A DNA stretch of 64,000 nt from Streptomyces longwoodensis (GCF_001514125.1 NZ_KQ948556.1:1648-65647); one strand, 5' to 3'. Positions 37,703 through 46,060 are shown, counted from the first letter of the stretch. Numbers and translations are program-made. The notes: generated from the sequence alone by a model not told the origin.

Positions 37703-38023
37703 GTGACCTACGTCATCGCGCAGCCTTGTGTCGACGTCAAGGACAAGGCGTGCATCGAGGAGTGCCCGGTCGACTGCATCTACGAGGGCCAGCGGTCCTT
37801 GTACATCCACCCGGACGAATGCGTCGACTGCGGTGCCTGTGAGCCGGTCTGCCCGGTCGAGGCGATCTTCTACGAGGACGACGTGCCGGAGGAGTGGAAG
37901 GACTACTACAAGGCGAACGTCGAGTTCTTCGACGACCTCGGCTCCCCGGGCGGCGCCAGCAAGCTCGGACTGATCGAGCGGGACCACCCGTTCGTCGCCG
38001 CGCTGCCGCCCCAGGCCGAGTAA
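37703..38023 (+). CDS. fdxA: 7Fe ferredoxin FdxA
   Basis: A 106-residue ferredoxin, GTG 37703 after GAGGAG. The first cluster motif C9-x7-C17-x3-C21 with C25 matches a [3Fe-4S]/[4Fe-4S] protein, and CVDCGACEPVCP is the second motif. It carries low-potential electrons, e.g. for P450s. In actinobacteria the gene lies just before dapC, as here, with a long hairpin between them. Confidence 0.95.
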   Translation: MTYVIAQPCVDVKDKACIEECPVDCIYEGQRSLYIHPDECVDCGACEPVCPVEAIFYEDDVPEEWKDYYKANVEFFDDLGSPGGASKLGLIERDHPFVAALPPQAE

Positions 38024-38052
38024 CACCGCGTCAGCGGTCCGCATCCGGCGCC

Positions 38053-38108
38053 GCCTCGGTCCCGTACGGCCTGATCCTCCGCGATCACCCGCCGCACGGG
38101 ACCGAGGC
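38053..38108 (+). terminator. large hairpin between fdxA and dapC
   Basis: Perfect 13-bp stem GCCTCGGTCCCGT / ACGGGACCGAGGC closing a 30-base loop that holds its own GATC...GATC pairing, 30 bases after fdxA and 63 bases before dapC. It may end fdxA transcripts or control dapC. Confidence 0.6.
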
Positions 38109-38170
38109 GTTTGCCGTACCGGCGCCGTAGCGGCGGCGCACCGGCCGTACCAGAAAGTGAGCCAGATCCC

Positions 38171-39271
38171 GTGTCCGCAGTCTCCGACCGCCTCCCGGCC
38201 TTCCCCTGGGACAAGCTCGAGCCCTACAAGAGGAAGGCCGCCGCGCACCACGACGGCATCGTCGACCTCTCCGTCGGCACGCCCGTCGACCCGGTCCCCG
38301 ACCTGATCCAGAAGGCGCTGGTCGACGCCGCGGACTCCCCGGGCTACCCGACGGTCTGGGGCACCCCGGCGCTGCGCGACGCGATCACGGGCTGGGCGGA
38401 GCGCCGCCTGGGCGCCCGGGACCTCACCCACCGGCACGTACTGCCCGTCGTGGGCTCCAAGGAACTGGTCGCCTGGCTCCCGACCCAGCTGGGCCTCGGC
38501 CCCGGTGACACGGTCGCCTACCCGCGGCTGGCCTACCCGACGTACGAGGTCGGCGCACGGCTGGCCCGCGCGGGGTACGTGGCCTACGACGAGCCGACCG
38601 GGCTCGACCCGGCCGGGCTGAAGCTGCTGTGGCTCAACTCGCCGTCCAACCCCACGGGCCGGGTGCTGGGCAAGGAAGAGCTGACCCGGACGGTGGCCTG
38701 GGCCCGGGAGCACGGGGTGCTGGTGGTCGCCGACGAGTGCTACATCGAGCTGGGCTGGGAGACCGACCCGGCCTCCGTCCTGCACCCCGACGTCAACGGC
38801 GGCTCCCTCGACGGCCTCGTGGCCGTCCACTCGCTCTCCAAGCGCTCGAACCTGGCCGGCTACCGGGCCGCGTTCCTGGTGGGCGACCCGGCCGTGCTCG
38901 GTCCGCTGCTGGAGATCCGCAAGCACGGCGGCATGATGACCTCGGCGCCCACCCAGGCGGCCGTCGTCGCGGCCCTGTCCGACGACACCCACGTGCACGA
39001 GCAGCGCGAGCGCTACGCCGCCCGCCGCACCGCCCTGCGCGAGGCGCTCCTGGCCCACGGCTTCCGCATCGAGCACAGCGAGGCCAGCCTCTACCTGTGG
39101 GCCACCCGGGACGAGTCCTGCTGGGACACGGTCGACCACCTCGCGGACCTGGGCATCCTCGTGGCCCCGGGCGACTTCTACGGCCCGGCGGGCGAGCGGT
39201 TCGTCCGCGTGGCCCTGACGGCTACGGACGAGCGGGTCGGCGCCGCCACCGCCCGCCTGGTCGGGCGGTAG
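38171..39271 (+). CDS. dapC: succinyldiaminopimelate aminotransferase DapC
   Basis: A 366-residue PLP aminotransferase (fold type I). GTG 38171 follows AAGTGAG; ATG-like upstream extension is not needed. LNSPSNPTGRVLGKEE, VVADECYIELGW and the PLP Lys in SLSKRSNLAGYR are visible. It converts N-succinyl-2-amino-6-ketopimelate to N-succinyl-LL-DAP for lysine and peptidoglycan. fdxA upstream and dapE 2 kb downstream support the assignment over other aminotransferases. Its stop codon lies in a 25-bp hairpin. Confidence 0.9.
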   Translation: MSAVSDRLPAFPWDKLEPYKRKAAAHHDGIVDLSVGTPVDPVPDLIQKALVDAADSPGYPTVWGTPALRDAITGWAERRLGARDLTHRHVLPVVGSKELVAWLPTQLGLGPGDTVAYPRLAYPTYEVGARLARAGYVAYDEPTGLDPAGLKLLWLNSPSNPTGRVLGKEELTRTVAWAREHGVLVVADECYIELGWETDPASVLHPDVNGGSLDGLVAVHSLSKRSNLAGYRAAFLVGDPAVLGPLLEIRKHGGMMTSAPTQAAVVAALSDDTHVHEQRERYAARRTALREALLAHGFRIEHSEASLYLWATRDESCWDTVDHLADLGILVAPGDFYGPAGERFVRVALTATDERVGAATARLVGR

Positions 39272-39325
39272 GGGGTGTCTCGTCGATCAGGCCGCGAGCC
39301 CGGCCTGATCGACGAGCACCCCCTA
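39269..39325 (+). terminator. terminator overlapping the dapC stop codon
   Basis: The stem begins at the TAG stop itself. CGTCGATCAGGCCG / CGGCCTGATCGACG (14 bp) extends outward through TC/GA, a one-base bulge and TAGGGGGTG / CACCCCCTA to about 25 pairs, with a six-base loop. Confidence 0.85.
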
Positions 39326-39349
39326 GGACGCGCGGCCCGGCGGCAGGAT

Positions 39350-39396
39350 GCGCGACGGGGCCCGGGGGAGACGTCGTCCCCCGGGCCCCGTCGCGC
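39350..39396. terminator. terminator for the minus-strand secreted-protein gene
   Basis: Perfect 20-bp stem whose inner part is GACGGGGCCCGGGGGA / TCCCCCGGGCCCCGTC, seven- to eight-base loop, 19 bases past the end of the 39415 gene. Confidence 0.85.
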
Positions 39397-39414
39397 GTCA
39401 GCGGCCGGCGCGGA

Positions 39415-39864
39415 TCAGCCGAGCGGCAGGCCCTGCACCGGCAGCGTGCCCGCGCCGGGCAGCCCGCCGTGGGTGAGGGCGTCGGTGGGCAGACCGCCCT
39501 TGGTGGCGCCGGACGCGGTGTCGCCGAGGACCTCGCCCGCGGACCCGGCGGCTTCACCGGCCGCCTTCTGCGCGGCCGGGGCCGCCTTCTTCACGGCCTT
39601 GCCGCCCGTCTTGCCGACGGCCGGCACCGCCTGCTTCACGGCCTTGCTGCCGGTCTCGCCGGCGAGCCCGGTGACGTTCTGCGCCGCTCCGTCCACCGTG
39701 TTGCCGGCGCTCGCCGCGTCCAGCGCGGTCAGCCCGCCCAGGTTCGGCGTCGCGGGCAGGTCCGGCGCCGCACTGGCGGAACCGGCCGCACCGACCCCGG
39801 CGGCCGCTCCCGCAGCGACGAGCAGCGCGGCACGGGCGATCCGGCGGGTCAGGGGGAGGGACAT
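39415..39864 (-). CDS. small secreted Ala/Gly-rich protein
   Basis: A 149-residue protein from ATG 39864 after AAGGAG. A clear Sec signal peptide (RRIARAALLVAAGAAAGVG, cleavage after ASA near residue 32) is followed by a low-complexity mature part with repeated GxKAVKxAxPAxxK units and the end GLPVQGLPLG-like. No enzyme motif and no Cys. Probably a wall-associated or exported structural protein; unknown function. It is flanked by a 20-bp terminator downstream. Confidence 0.75.
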   Translation of the reverse strand: MSLPLTRRIARAALLVAAGAAAGVGAAGSASAAPDLPATPNLGGLTALDAASAGNTVDGAAQNVTGLAGETGSKAVKQAVPAVGKTGGKAVKKAAPAAQKAAGEAAGSAGEVLGDTASGATKGGLPTDALTHGGLPGAGTLPVQGLPLG

Positions 39865-40166
39865 AGTGCTCCTTCGACGGGAGAAAACGGTGAGTCGTGC
39901 GCCGTGACTACCGCTCGACGCCCCGCGAAGGTTGCGGACGGGCGACGTAAAGAGTTGGCAATGCGTCGCATTATCGCCTGCGGATAAAAAGGGGCAAAGG
40001 GCATCCGGTGTGAAAGTCCGCCGAGCCCCTGCGGCCCTTTGCCCGCAAGGGTTTCGGGGTTTACGGGTGCCCGGCCGGGAAAAGCTCCGCGGGAGTGCTG
40101 GTAAAACGCCGGCCGACACCCCGGAGGGGGACGGTCCGCACGCCTGCACGGGTCCTCGGACGCGCC
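39865..40166. other. 302-base non-coding region with strong secondary structure
   Basis: It lies between two minus-strand genes. It holds the terminator at 39984-40044 and further pairs, such as GGCCGG at about 40112 with CCGGCC at about 40071. On the minus strand CGATAATG at about 39971-39978 could be a -10 box for the secreted-protein gene. I tested the visible motifs mentally against cobalamin and c-di-AMP (ydaO) riboswitches and saw no match. Confidence 0.5.
39984..40044 (-). terminator. intrinsic terminator with T-tract
   Basis: On the minus strand, GGGCAAAGGGC pairs with GCCCTTTGCCC (11 bp) across a 31-base structured loop, followed by CCTTTTTAT. A T-tract is rare in this genome. It would stop transcripts coming from the lysozyme-like gene before the secreted-protein gene. 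Confidence 0.7.
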
Positions 40167-41162
40167 CTATTCGCCGGTGACGATCCGCACCGAGTCGGCG
40201 CCCGAGCCCCGCGCCCCGCCGGTCCCGCTCGCCTCGTTGCCCCCGGTCGTGCGCCACCGGCTGTCGGTGTTCCCGGCGACCCACTCCCGCCCGGCGTACG
40301 ACACCCGCTCGATGTGCAGCGCCGAGGCGTTGGCCACCGCCCAGTGGGCCAACTGCCAGCCCCGCTCCCGGACGCCGCGCCCGTCGCCGCCGGCCGCGGT
40401 CACCGGCAGGGTCACCGTCCGCCCCCCGCCGTGCGCGCGGGGCCCGTCCGCCCGGGCCGAGGGCGCAGCGGACACGTCCCCGGCCGGGTCGACCTCGGCG
40501 CCCGCCTGCTGGATCACCGCGCGCCCGAAGTCCCGCACGAGTGCGGCGCGTACCGCGTCGGGGCCGGTGGCCGTCGTCGTCCCCGGGCGGCCCGCGCAGG
40601 TCAGGCTGGCCGCCGACCGCCCGGTGAGCGCGGCGGCCAGCAGCGTGGCGTCCGGCTCGTGCTTGGCGTACGCCTCCGGGAAGCCGCTGCGCTGCACGCG
40701 CTGCGCGGCGACGGTCAGGGGCAGCCCGGTGTAGTCCGGCACCTTCGCCAGGTGCGCGTAGAAGACGTTCGCCGCGTACGCCGGGTCGGTGACCTGCCGC
40801 GCGGTGCCCCAGCCCTGCGAGGGCCGCTGCTGGAACAGGCCGAGCGAATCCCGGTCGCCGTGCGCGAGGTTGCGCAGGCCCGACTCCTGCAGGGCGGTGG
40901 CGAGCGCGATGGTCACGGCCCGCTCTGGCATGCCCCGGTCGGTGCCGACGGCGGAGATCGTGGCCGCGTTCACCGCCTGCTCCGGGGTGAACTCGTACGA
41001 CGCGTTCCCGCTGTTCGAAACGACTCTGCACCCGGGTGCGCCGGTACCGGCGGTGACGTACTGCACCACGAGGTACCCCGCGACGGCGAGCAGGACGACC
41101 AGGCCCGCCCCGAAGCGGAGGGGGCGGCCACGACGCTGGGAGGAGGGGGACGGCGCTGGCAC
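40167..41162 (-). CDS. membrane-anchored lysozyme-fold-like protein
   Basis: A 331-residue protein from GTG 41162, without an obvious ribosome site. One N-terminal membrane helix (about 17-38) then an outer domain. ALATALQESGLRNLAHGDRDSLGLFQQRPSQGWG-type landmarks (Glu in LQES, GLFQQRP) resemble lytic transglycosylase/lysozyme folds, where such a Glu is catalytic. The C-terminal half is Ala/Gly-rich with a beta-strand region (HIERVSYAGREW). Often annotated as heavy-metal transporter in relatives, for which I see no support. Divergent from dapE. Confidence 0.6.
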   Translation of the reverse strand: MPAPSPSSQRRGRPLRFGAGLVVLLAVAGYLVVQYVTAGTGAPGCRVVSNSGNASYEFTPEQAVNAATISAVGTDRGMPERAVTIALATALQESGLRNLAHGDRDSLGLFQQRPSQGWGTARQVTDPAYAANVFYAHLAKVPDYTGLPLTVAAQRVQRSGFPEAYAKHEPDATLLAAALTGRSAASLTCAGRPGTTTATGPDAVRAALVRDFGRAVIQQAGAEVDPAGDVSAAPSARADGPRAHGGGRTVTLPVTAAGGDGRGVRERGWQLAHWAVANASALHIERVSYAGREWVAGNTDSRWRTTGGNEASGTGGARGSGADSVRIVTGE

Positions 41163-41254
41163 GCGTACAAGGTACTGGAGAGTAAGGGGAAGGAGGAGTC
41201 CCCGGAGGCGGGTGGGACGGCACGGCGGGCGCCCCGCGCGTTAGGGTCGGCGGC

Positions 41255-42367
41255 ATGGCCGACACCCCGCTTGACCTCACGCTGGACGCCGCCGCCCTCA
41301 CCGCGCGGCTCGTCGACTTCCCGTCGGAGAGCGGCACCGAGAAGCCGCTCGCGGACGCGATCGAGACCGCCCTGCGCGCCCTGCCGCACCTCACGGTCGA
41401 CCGGTACGGCAACAACGTCGTCGCCCGCACCACGCTGGGGCGGGCGCAGCGGGTCATCCTCGCCGGCCACATCGACACCGTCCCCATCGCGGACAACGTC
41501 CCCTCGCGGCTCGACGAGGACGGCGTCCTGTGGGGCTGCGGCACCTGCGACATGAAGTCCGGCGTCGCCGTCCAGCTGCGCATCGCGGCCACCGTCCCCG
41601 CCCCCGACCGCGACCTGACCTTCGTCTTCTACGACAACGAGGAGGTCGCCGCCGAGCTGAACGGCCTGCGGCACGTCGCCGAGGCCCGCCCCGAGTGGCT
41701 GGCCGGCGACTTCGCGGTGCTCCTCGAACCCTCCGACGGCCAGGTGGAGGGCGGCTGCCAGGGCACCCTGCGGGTCAAGCTGCGCACCCAGGGCGAGCGC
41801 GCCCACTCCGCGCGCGGCTGGATGGGCTCCAACGCCGTCCACGCCGCCGCCCCGATCCTCGCCCGCCTCGCCTCCTACGAGCCGCGCCGGCCCGTCATCG
41901 ACGGCCTGGAGTACCGCGAGGGCCTCAACGCCGTCGGCATCTCCGGCGGCGTGGCCGGCAACGTCATCCCGGACGAGTGCGTCGTCACCGTCAACTTCCG
42001 CTACGCGCCCGACCGCAGCGAGGAGGAGGCCGTCCGGCACGTGCGCGAGGTGTTCGCCGACTGCGGCGTCGAGGAGTTCACCGTCGACGACCACAGCCCC
42101 GGCGCGCTGCCCGGCCTGTCCCACCCGGCCGCGGCCGCGTTCATCGAGGCCGTCGGCGGCACCCCGCAGCCCAAGTTCGGCTGGACGGACGTCTCCCGCT
42201 TCTCCGCGCTCGGCGTCCCGGCGGTCAACTACGGTCCCGGCAACCCGCACCTGGCGCACAAGCGGGACGAACGCGTCGACACGGCGAAGATCCTCGCCGC
42301 GGAGGAGCGCCTGCGGCACTGGCTGACCGGGGCCCGGGCCCGACACGCCGAAGTCCCCCGCCCGTAA
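41255..42367 (+). CDS. dapE: succinyl-diaminopimelate desuccinylase DapE
   Basis: A 370-residue M20 metallohydrolase, ATG 41255. Metal and catalytic residues sit in GHIDTVP (His, Asp), CGTCDMKSG (bridging Asp) and YDNEEV (catalytic and metal Glu). It makes LL-DAP and succinate. The dimerisation domain lies at about 175-290 (GERAHSARGW). With dapC nearby it gives two successive steps of the succinylase DAP route. Confidence 0.92.
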   Translation: MADTPLDLTLDAAALTARLVDFPSESGTEKPLADAIETALRALPHLTVDRYGNNVVARTTLGRAQRVILAGHIDTVPIADNVPSRLDEDGVLWGCGTCDMKSGVAVQLRIAATVPAPDRDLTFVFYDNEEVAAELNGLRHVAEARPEWLAGDFAVLLEPSDGQVEGGCQGTLRVKLRTQGERAHSARGWMGSNAVHAAAPILARLASYEPRRPVIDGLEYREGLNAVGISGGVAGNVIPDECVVTVNFRYAPDRSEEEAVRHVREVFADCGVEEFTVDDHSPGALPGLSHPAAAAFIEAVGGTPQPKFGWTDVSRFSALGVPAVNYGPGNPHLAHKRDERVDTAKILAAEERLRHWLTGARARHAEVPRP

Positions 42368-42400
42368 CCCGGCGCGATCTACGCTGAGGCGGAACAGCCT

Positions 42401-42433
42401 TCCCCGCCCGTCGGCCCCACCGAAGGGCGGGGA
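42401..42433 (+). terminator. stem-loop after dapE
   Basis: TCCCCGCCC / GGGCGGGGA (9 bp) with an inner TCGG/CCGA pair; 34 bases past dapE and 26 before the next start. Confidence 0.5.
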
Positions 42434-42458
42434 GACCCCGAGAGCGGAGGGAGCGGAC

Positions 42459-43217
42459 ATGCCTACCGGCAATCCCGAGGGGAAGAAGCAGCCGCCGGAC
42501 GAGCAGCGCCTCGGACCGGTCCTCCGACGGCGGAGCCAGGTGACCGCCAGTACGACGGACCAGCGGCTGCTGGACGAGCGCGCCCCCACCGACTGGGTGC
42601 ACACCGACCCCTGGCGCGTGCTGCGCATCCAGTCGGAGTTCATCGAGGGCTTCGGCACGCTCGCCGAACTCCCGCCCGCGATCAGCGTCTTCGGCTCCGC
42701 CCGGACCCCGGCCGACTCACCGGAGTACGAGGCCGGCGTCCGTCTCGGCCGGGGGCTGGTCGAGGCGGGCTGGGCCGTGATCACCGGCGGCGGCCCCGGC
42801 GCCATGGAGGCCGCCAACAAGGGCGCCTCCGAGGCCGGCGGCACCTCCGTGGGCCTCGGCATCGAGCTCCCCTTCGAGCAGGGCCTCAACCCCTACGTCG
42901 ACATCGGGCTCAACTTCCGCTACTTCTTCGTGCGCAAGATGATGTTCGTCAAGTACGCGCAGGGCTTCGTGGTCCTGCCCGGCGGACTCGGCACGCTCGA
43001 CGAGCTCTTCGAGGCGCTGACCCTGGTCCAGACCCAGAAGGTCACCCGCTTCCCGATCGTGCTGTTCGGCAGCGCCTACTGGGGCGGGCTGGTGGACTGG
43101 CTGAAGAACACCCTGGTCGCCCAGGGCAAGGCCTCGGACAAGGACCTGCTGCTCTTCCACGTCACGGACGACGTGGAGGAGGCGGTGGCCCTGGTCTCGA
43201 AGGAGGCGGGCCGCTAG
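42459..43217 (+). CDS. LOG-family protein (TIGR00730, Rossmann fold)
   Basis: A 252-residue protein, ATG 42459 with GGAGGGAG. GGGPGAMEAANKGA and PGGLGTLDELFE are the LOG motifs. Members of this family cleave cytokinin or purine riboside monophosphates to the base and ribose phosphate. An N-terminal extension of about 60 polar residues precedes the core. In mycobacteria the homologue lies near dapE and folP2, as here. Convergent to folP2. Confidence 0.87.
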   Translation: MPTGNPEGKKQPPDEQRLGPVLRRRSQVTASTTDQRLLDERAPTDWVHTDPWRVLRIQSEFIEGFGTLAELPPAISVFGSARTPADSPEYEAGVRLGRGLVEAGWAVITGGGPGAMEAANKGASEAGGTSVGLGIELPFEQGLNPYVDIGLNFRYFFVRKMMFVKYAQGFVVLPGGLGTLDELFEALTLVQTQKVTRFPIVLFGSAYWGGLVDWLKNTLVAQGKASDKDLLLFHVTDDVEEAVALVSKEAGR

Positions 43218-43229
43218 GTCTTTCGGACC

Positions 43230-43247
43230 ACCCCGGCGTCACGGGGT
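43230..43247. terminator. short hairpin between convergent LOG and folP genes
   Basis: ACCCCG / CGGGGT, six-base loop. Short, so tentative. Confidence 0.3.
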
Positions 43248-43274
43248 CGGCGCTCGTCCCCGTCGCGGCCCGGA

Positions 43275-44135
43275 TCAGGCCAGGCCGCGGCGGGCCACGG
43301 CGGGTGCGCGGTGGCCCGCGATCGACGCCACCATGTCCAGCACCTGCCGGGTCTCGGCGACCTCGTGCACCCGGTACACCTGCGCGCCGAGCCAGGCCGA
43401 CACCGCCGTGGTCGCCAGCGTCCCGATCACCCGCTCCTTCACCGGCCGGTCCAGCGTCTCCCCGACGAAGTCCTTGTTGGACAGCGACACCAGCACCGGC
43501 CAGCCGGTCTCCACCATCTCGCCGAGCCGACGCGTCGCCTCCAGGCTGTGCCGGGTGTTCTTCCCGAAGTCGTGCCCGGGGTCGATCAGCACGGACTCCC
43601 GCGGCACCCCGAGGGCCACCGCCCGCTCCGCCAGCCCCACGGTCACCCGCAGCACGTCGGCCATGACGTCCTCGTACGTCACCCGGTGCGGCCGGGTCCG
43701 CGGCTGCGCGCCGCCCGCGTGCGTGCACACCAGCCCCACCCCGTGGCGCGCGGCGACCTCGGCGAGGCCCGGGTCCACCCCGCCCCACGCGTCGTTCAGC
43801 AGGTCGGCCCCGGCCGCGCAGACCGCCTCGCCGACCGACGCCCGCCAGGTGTCCACGCTGATCACCACGTCCGGGAACCTGCGCCGCACCTCCGCCACGA
43901 AGCCGACCGTGCGTCGCGCCTCCTCCTCGGCGGAGACCTCCTCGCCCGGCCCCGCCTTCACCCCGCCGATGTCGATGATCGCCGCGCCCTCCGCCACGGC
44001 CTGCTCCACGCGCGCGAGGGCCGGCTCGTCGTGGAACGTGGCACCCCGGTCGTAGAAGGAGTCCGGCGTCCGGTTCACGATGGCCATGACGACCGGCTCG
44101 TGGGTGCCGAATTCCCGCCTGCCCAGCCTGAGCAT
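43275..44135 (-). CDS. folP2: dihydropteroate synthase homologue (FolP2 type)
   Basis: A 286-residue TIM-barrel protein, ATG 44135. DHPS landmarks are kept in altered form: VNRTPDSFYDRG for NVTPDSFSDGG, GGVKAGPGEE for GGESTRPG, SVDTWRASV, LLNDAWGG, DPGHDFGKN, SNKDFVG for the SRK loop, and RVHEV. The changed second loop removes the Ser-Thr-Arg used in p-aminobenzoate binding. Position before divIVA-like, tag and sigE corresponds to mycobacterial folP2, reported to lack DHPS activity. So folate synthesis is not assured. Confidence 0.82.
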   Translation of the reverse strand: MLRLGRREFGTHEPVVMAIVNRTPDSFYDRGATFHDEPALARVEQAVAEGAAIIDIGGVKAGPGEEVSAEEEARRTVGFVAEVRRRFPDVVISVDTWRASVGEAVCAAGADLLNDAWGGVDPGLAEVAARHGVGLVCTHAGGAQPRTRPHRVTYEDVMADVLRVTVGLAERAVALGVPRESVLIDPGHDFGKNTRHSLEATRRLGEMVETGWPVLVSLSNKDFVGETLDRPVKERVIGTLATTAVSAWLGAQVYRVHEVAETRQVLDMVASIAGHRAPAVARRGLA

Positions 44136-44273
44136 CCGCTGTGACCCCTCCCGGTACGTGCCTGACTTCCGCCGCCTGCGACCCTAACCGTCACACCCGC
44201 ATGGCACGATCGGACCCTCAAGACTTCCGTCTTCGGACACATCGTTCGAGCAACCGAGCGTGGGGACGCACCG

Positions 44274-44642
44274 ATGGTTATGTTCTTCTTCCTGGTCGTC
44301 GCGCTCGCCGTCGTGGTCGCCGCGGTCACCCTCGCCGTGGTGGGCGGCGGCGAGGGCAGCGGACCGCTGCCGGAGAGCGCGCCGCAGCGGCTGCACGACC
44401 CCCTGCCGCCCGAGCGCCCGGTCACGCGCGCGGACGTCGACGCCCTGCGCTTCCCGCTCGCCGCCCGCGGCTACCGCATGGCGGACGTCGACGACGCCCT
44501 CAACCGCCTCGCCGCGGAACTCGCCGAGCGCGACGCCCGGATCGCCGACCTGGAGTCCGCCCTGGCGGGCGCGCAGGCCCCGGCGTCCCACGCCGCGCCC
44601 GGGGTGTCCGTCGAGAAGCCCGCCCCGCAGGAGGACCGGTGA
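44274..44642 (+). CDS. membrane-anchored DivIVA-domain protein
   Basis: A 122-residue protein, ATG 44274 (ATG 44280 also possible) after GTGGGGA. One N-terminal membrane helix (3-22), then a short linker and VTRADVDALRFPLAARGYRMADVDDALNRL, the N-terminal DivIVA motif, followed by a coiled coil and a Pro-rich tail. Equivalent in place to Rv1209. Possible link to polar growth. The stop overlaps the tag start. Confidence 0.82.
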   Translation: MVMFFFLVVALAVVVAAVTLAVVGGGEGSGPLPESAPQRLHDPLPPERPVTRADVDALRFPLAARGYRMADVDDALNRLAAELAERDARIADLESALAGAQAPASHAAPGVSVEKPAPQEDR

Positions 44643-45226
44643 GTGAGGGAGCCGCCCTGACCGGCCCGGACGGTGCGGCCCGCTGCCCGTGGGCGCTGTC
44701 CACGCCCGACTACGTGACGTACCACGACGAGGAGTGGGGCCGCCCGGTCCACGGCGACGACGCCCTGTTCGAGCGGGTCAGTCTGGAGGCCTTCCAGTCC
44801 GGCCTGTCCTGGATCACCATCCTGCGCCGCCGCGCCGGGTTCCGCGCCGCCTTCGCCGACTTCAAGATCGCGGCGGTGGCCGCCTTCACCGACGAGGACC
44901 GCGCGCGGCTCCTCGCCGACCCGGGCATCATCCGCAACGGCGCCAAGATCGACGCCACGCTCGCCAACGCGCGCGTGCTCGCCGACTGGGCCCCGGGCGA
45001 GCTGGACGAGCTGATCTGGTCCCACGCGCCCGACCCCTCGGGCCGTCCGGTCCCGAAGACCCTGGCGGACGTCCCCGCGATCACCCCGGAGTCCACGGCC
45101 CTGTCCAAGGCCCTGAAGAAACGCGGCCTGCGCTTCGTCGGCCCCACCACGGCCTACGCCCTGATGCAGGCGTGCGGCCTGGTGGACGACCACCTGGAGA
45201 CCTGCGTGGCCCGCGGGCGCGGCTAG
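44639..45226 (+). CDS. tag: DNA-3-methyladenine glycosylase I
   Basis: A 195-residue base-excision enzyme from GTG 44639 (GTGA overlap). RCPWALSTPDYVTYHDEEWGRPVHGDD is the family N-terminus, with Trp and Glu contacting 3-methyladenine. Zinc ligands are Cys near the start and CGLVDDHLETC at the end. LEAFQSGLSWITILRRR is the helix-hairpin region. It removes alkylated adenine from DNA. Confidence 0.94.
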   Translation: MSEGAALTGPDGAARCPWALSTPDYVTYHDEEWGRPVHGDDALFERVSLEAFQSGLSWITILRRRAGFRAAFADFKIAAVAAFTDEDRARLLADPGIIRNGAKIDATLANARVLADWAPGELDELIWSHAPDPSGRPVPKTLADVPAITPESTALSKALKKRGLRFVGPTTAYALMQACGLVDDHLETCVARGRG

Positions 45227-45256
45227 CGGCGCCCGCGGGAGGGCAGGGAGGGCGGG

Positions 45257-46060
45257 CTAGCGGCCCAGGTACTTCGGCTTCTCCTTGTTCACGAAGGCCT
45301 GGACGGCGATCGCGTGGTCCTCGGAGCGCCCGGCGCGGGTCTGGAGCTCGTCCTCCTTCTCCAGCGTCTCGGCGAGGGAGTGCGACAGGCCGAAGCGCAC
45401 CGACTCCTTCAGCGCCGCGTACGCCACCGTCGGCCCCTCGGCCAGCTTCCGCGCGACCTTCTCGGCCTCCGCGCGCAGCTCCGCGGCCGGCACCAGCCGG
45501 TTGGCGATGCCCAGCTCGTACGCCTCCTGCGCGGTGATCGAGCGCGGGAACAGCAGCAGGTCGGTCGCGCGCGAGGGACCCACGACCCGGGGCAGCGTCC
45601 AGGAGACGCCCGAGTCGGCGGTCAGGGCCACCCCGGCGAACGAGGTGGTGAAGGCCGCCGTGTCCGCGACCACCCGGTAGTCCGCGGCCAGCGCGAACCC
45701 GAACCCGGCCCCGGCGGCCACGCCGTTCACCGCCGCGACCACGGGCTTGGCCATCTCGGTCACGGCCCGCACGATCGGGTTGTAGTGCTCGCGCACCGTG
45801 CTCATCGTCTGCCCCGACCCGGTCTCCCGGTCGGCCGCCAGCAGCCCGATGTGCTCCTTGAGGTCCTGGCCCACGCAGAACGCCCGGTCCCCGGCCGCGG
45901 TCAGCAGCACGGCCCGTACGGAGCTGTCCTCCGCGGCGGAGCGCAGCGCGTCCCGCAGGGCCACCTTGGCCGCGACGTTCAGCGCGTTCATCGCCTCGGG
46001 GCGGTTCAGGGTGATCGTCGCGAGTCCGTCGCTCACCTCGTGGAGCACGGTGTCGGCCAT
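45257..46060 (-). CDS. enoyl-CoA hydratase/isomerase family protein
   Basis: A 267-residue crotonase-fold protein, ATG 46060 with CGGAGGGA. FCVGQDLKEH is the first oxyanion segment and AAVNGVAAGAGFGFALAADYR the second. In the usual Glu positions I see GVALTADSGVSW, with Asp in place of one Glu, so the reaction (hydration, isomerisation or ring chemistry as in PaaG) is open. LGIANRLVP is typical. Stands alone, divergent from the DUF3117 gene. Confidence 0.87.
   Translation of the reverse strand: MADTVLHEVSDGLATITLNRPEAMNALNVAAKVALRDALRSAAEDSSVRAVLLTAAGDRAFCVGQDLKEHIGLLAADRETGSGQTMSTVREHYNPIVRAVTEMAKPVVAAVNGVAAGAGFGFALAADYRVVADTAAFTTSFAGVALTADSGVSWTLPRVVGPSRATDLLLFPRSITAQEAYELGIANRLVPAAELRAEAEKVARKLAEGPTVAYAALKESVRFGLSHSLAETLEKEDELQTRAGRSEDHAIAVQAFVNKEKPKYLGR

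Noticed and set aside
39984..40150. Cobalamin or c-di-AMP riboswitch
   Set aside because: Neither the B12-box nor the ydaO core could be recognised. Kept only as an unclassified structured region.
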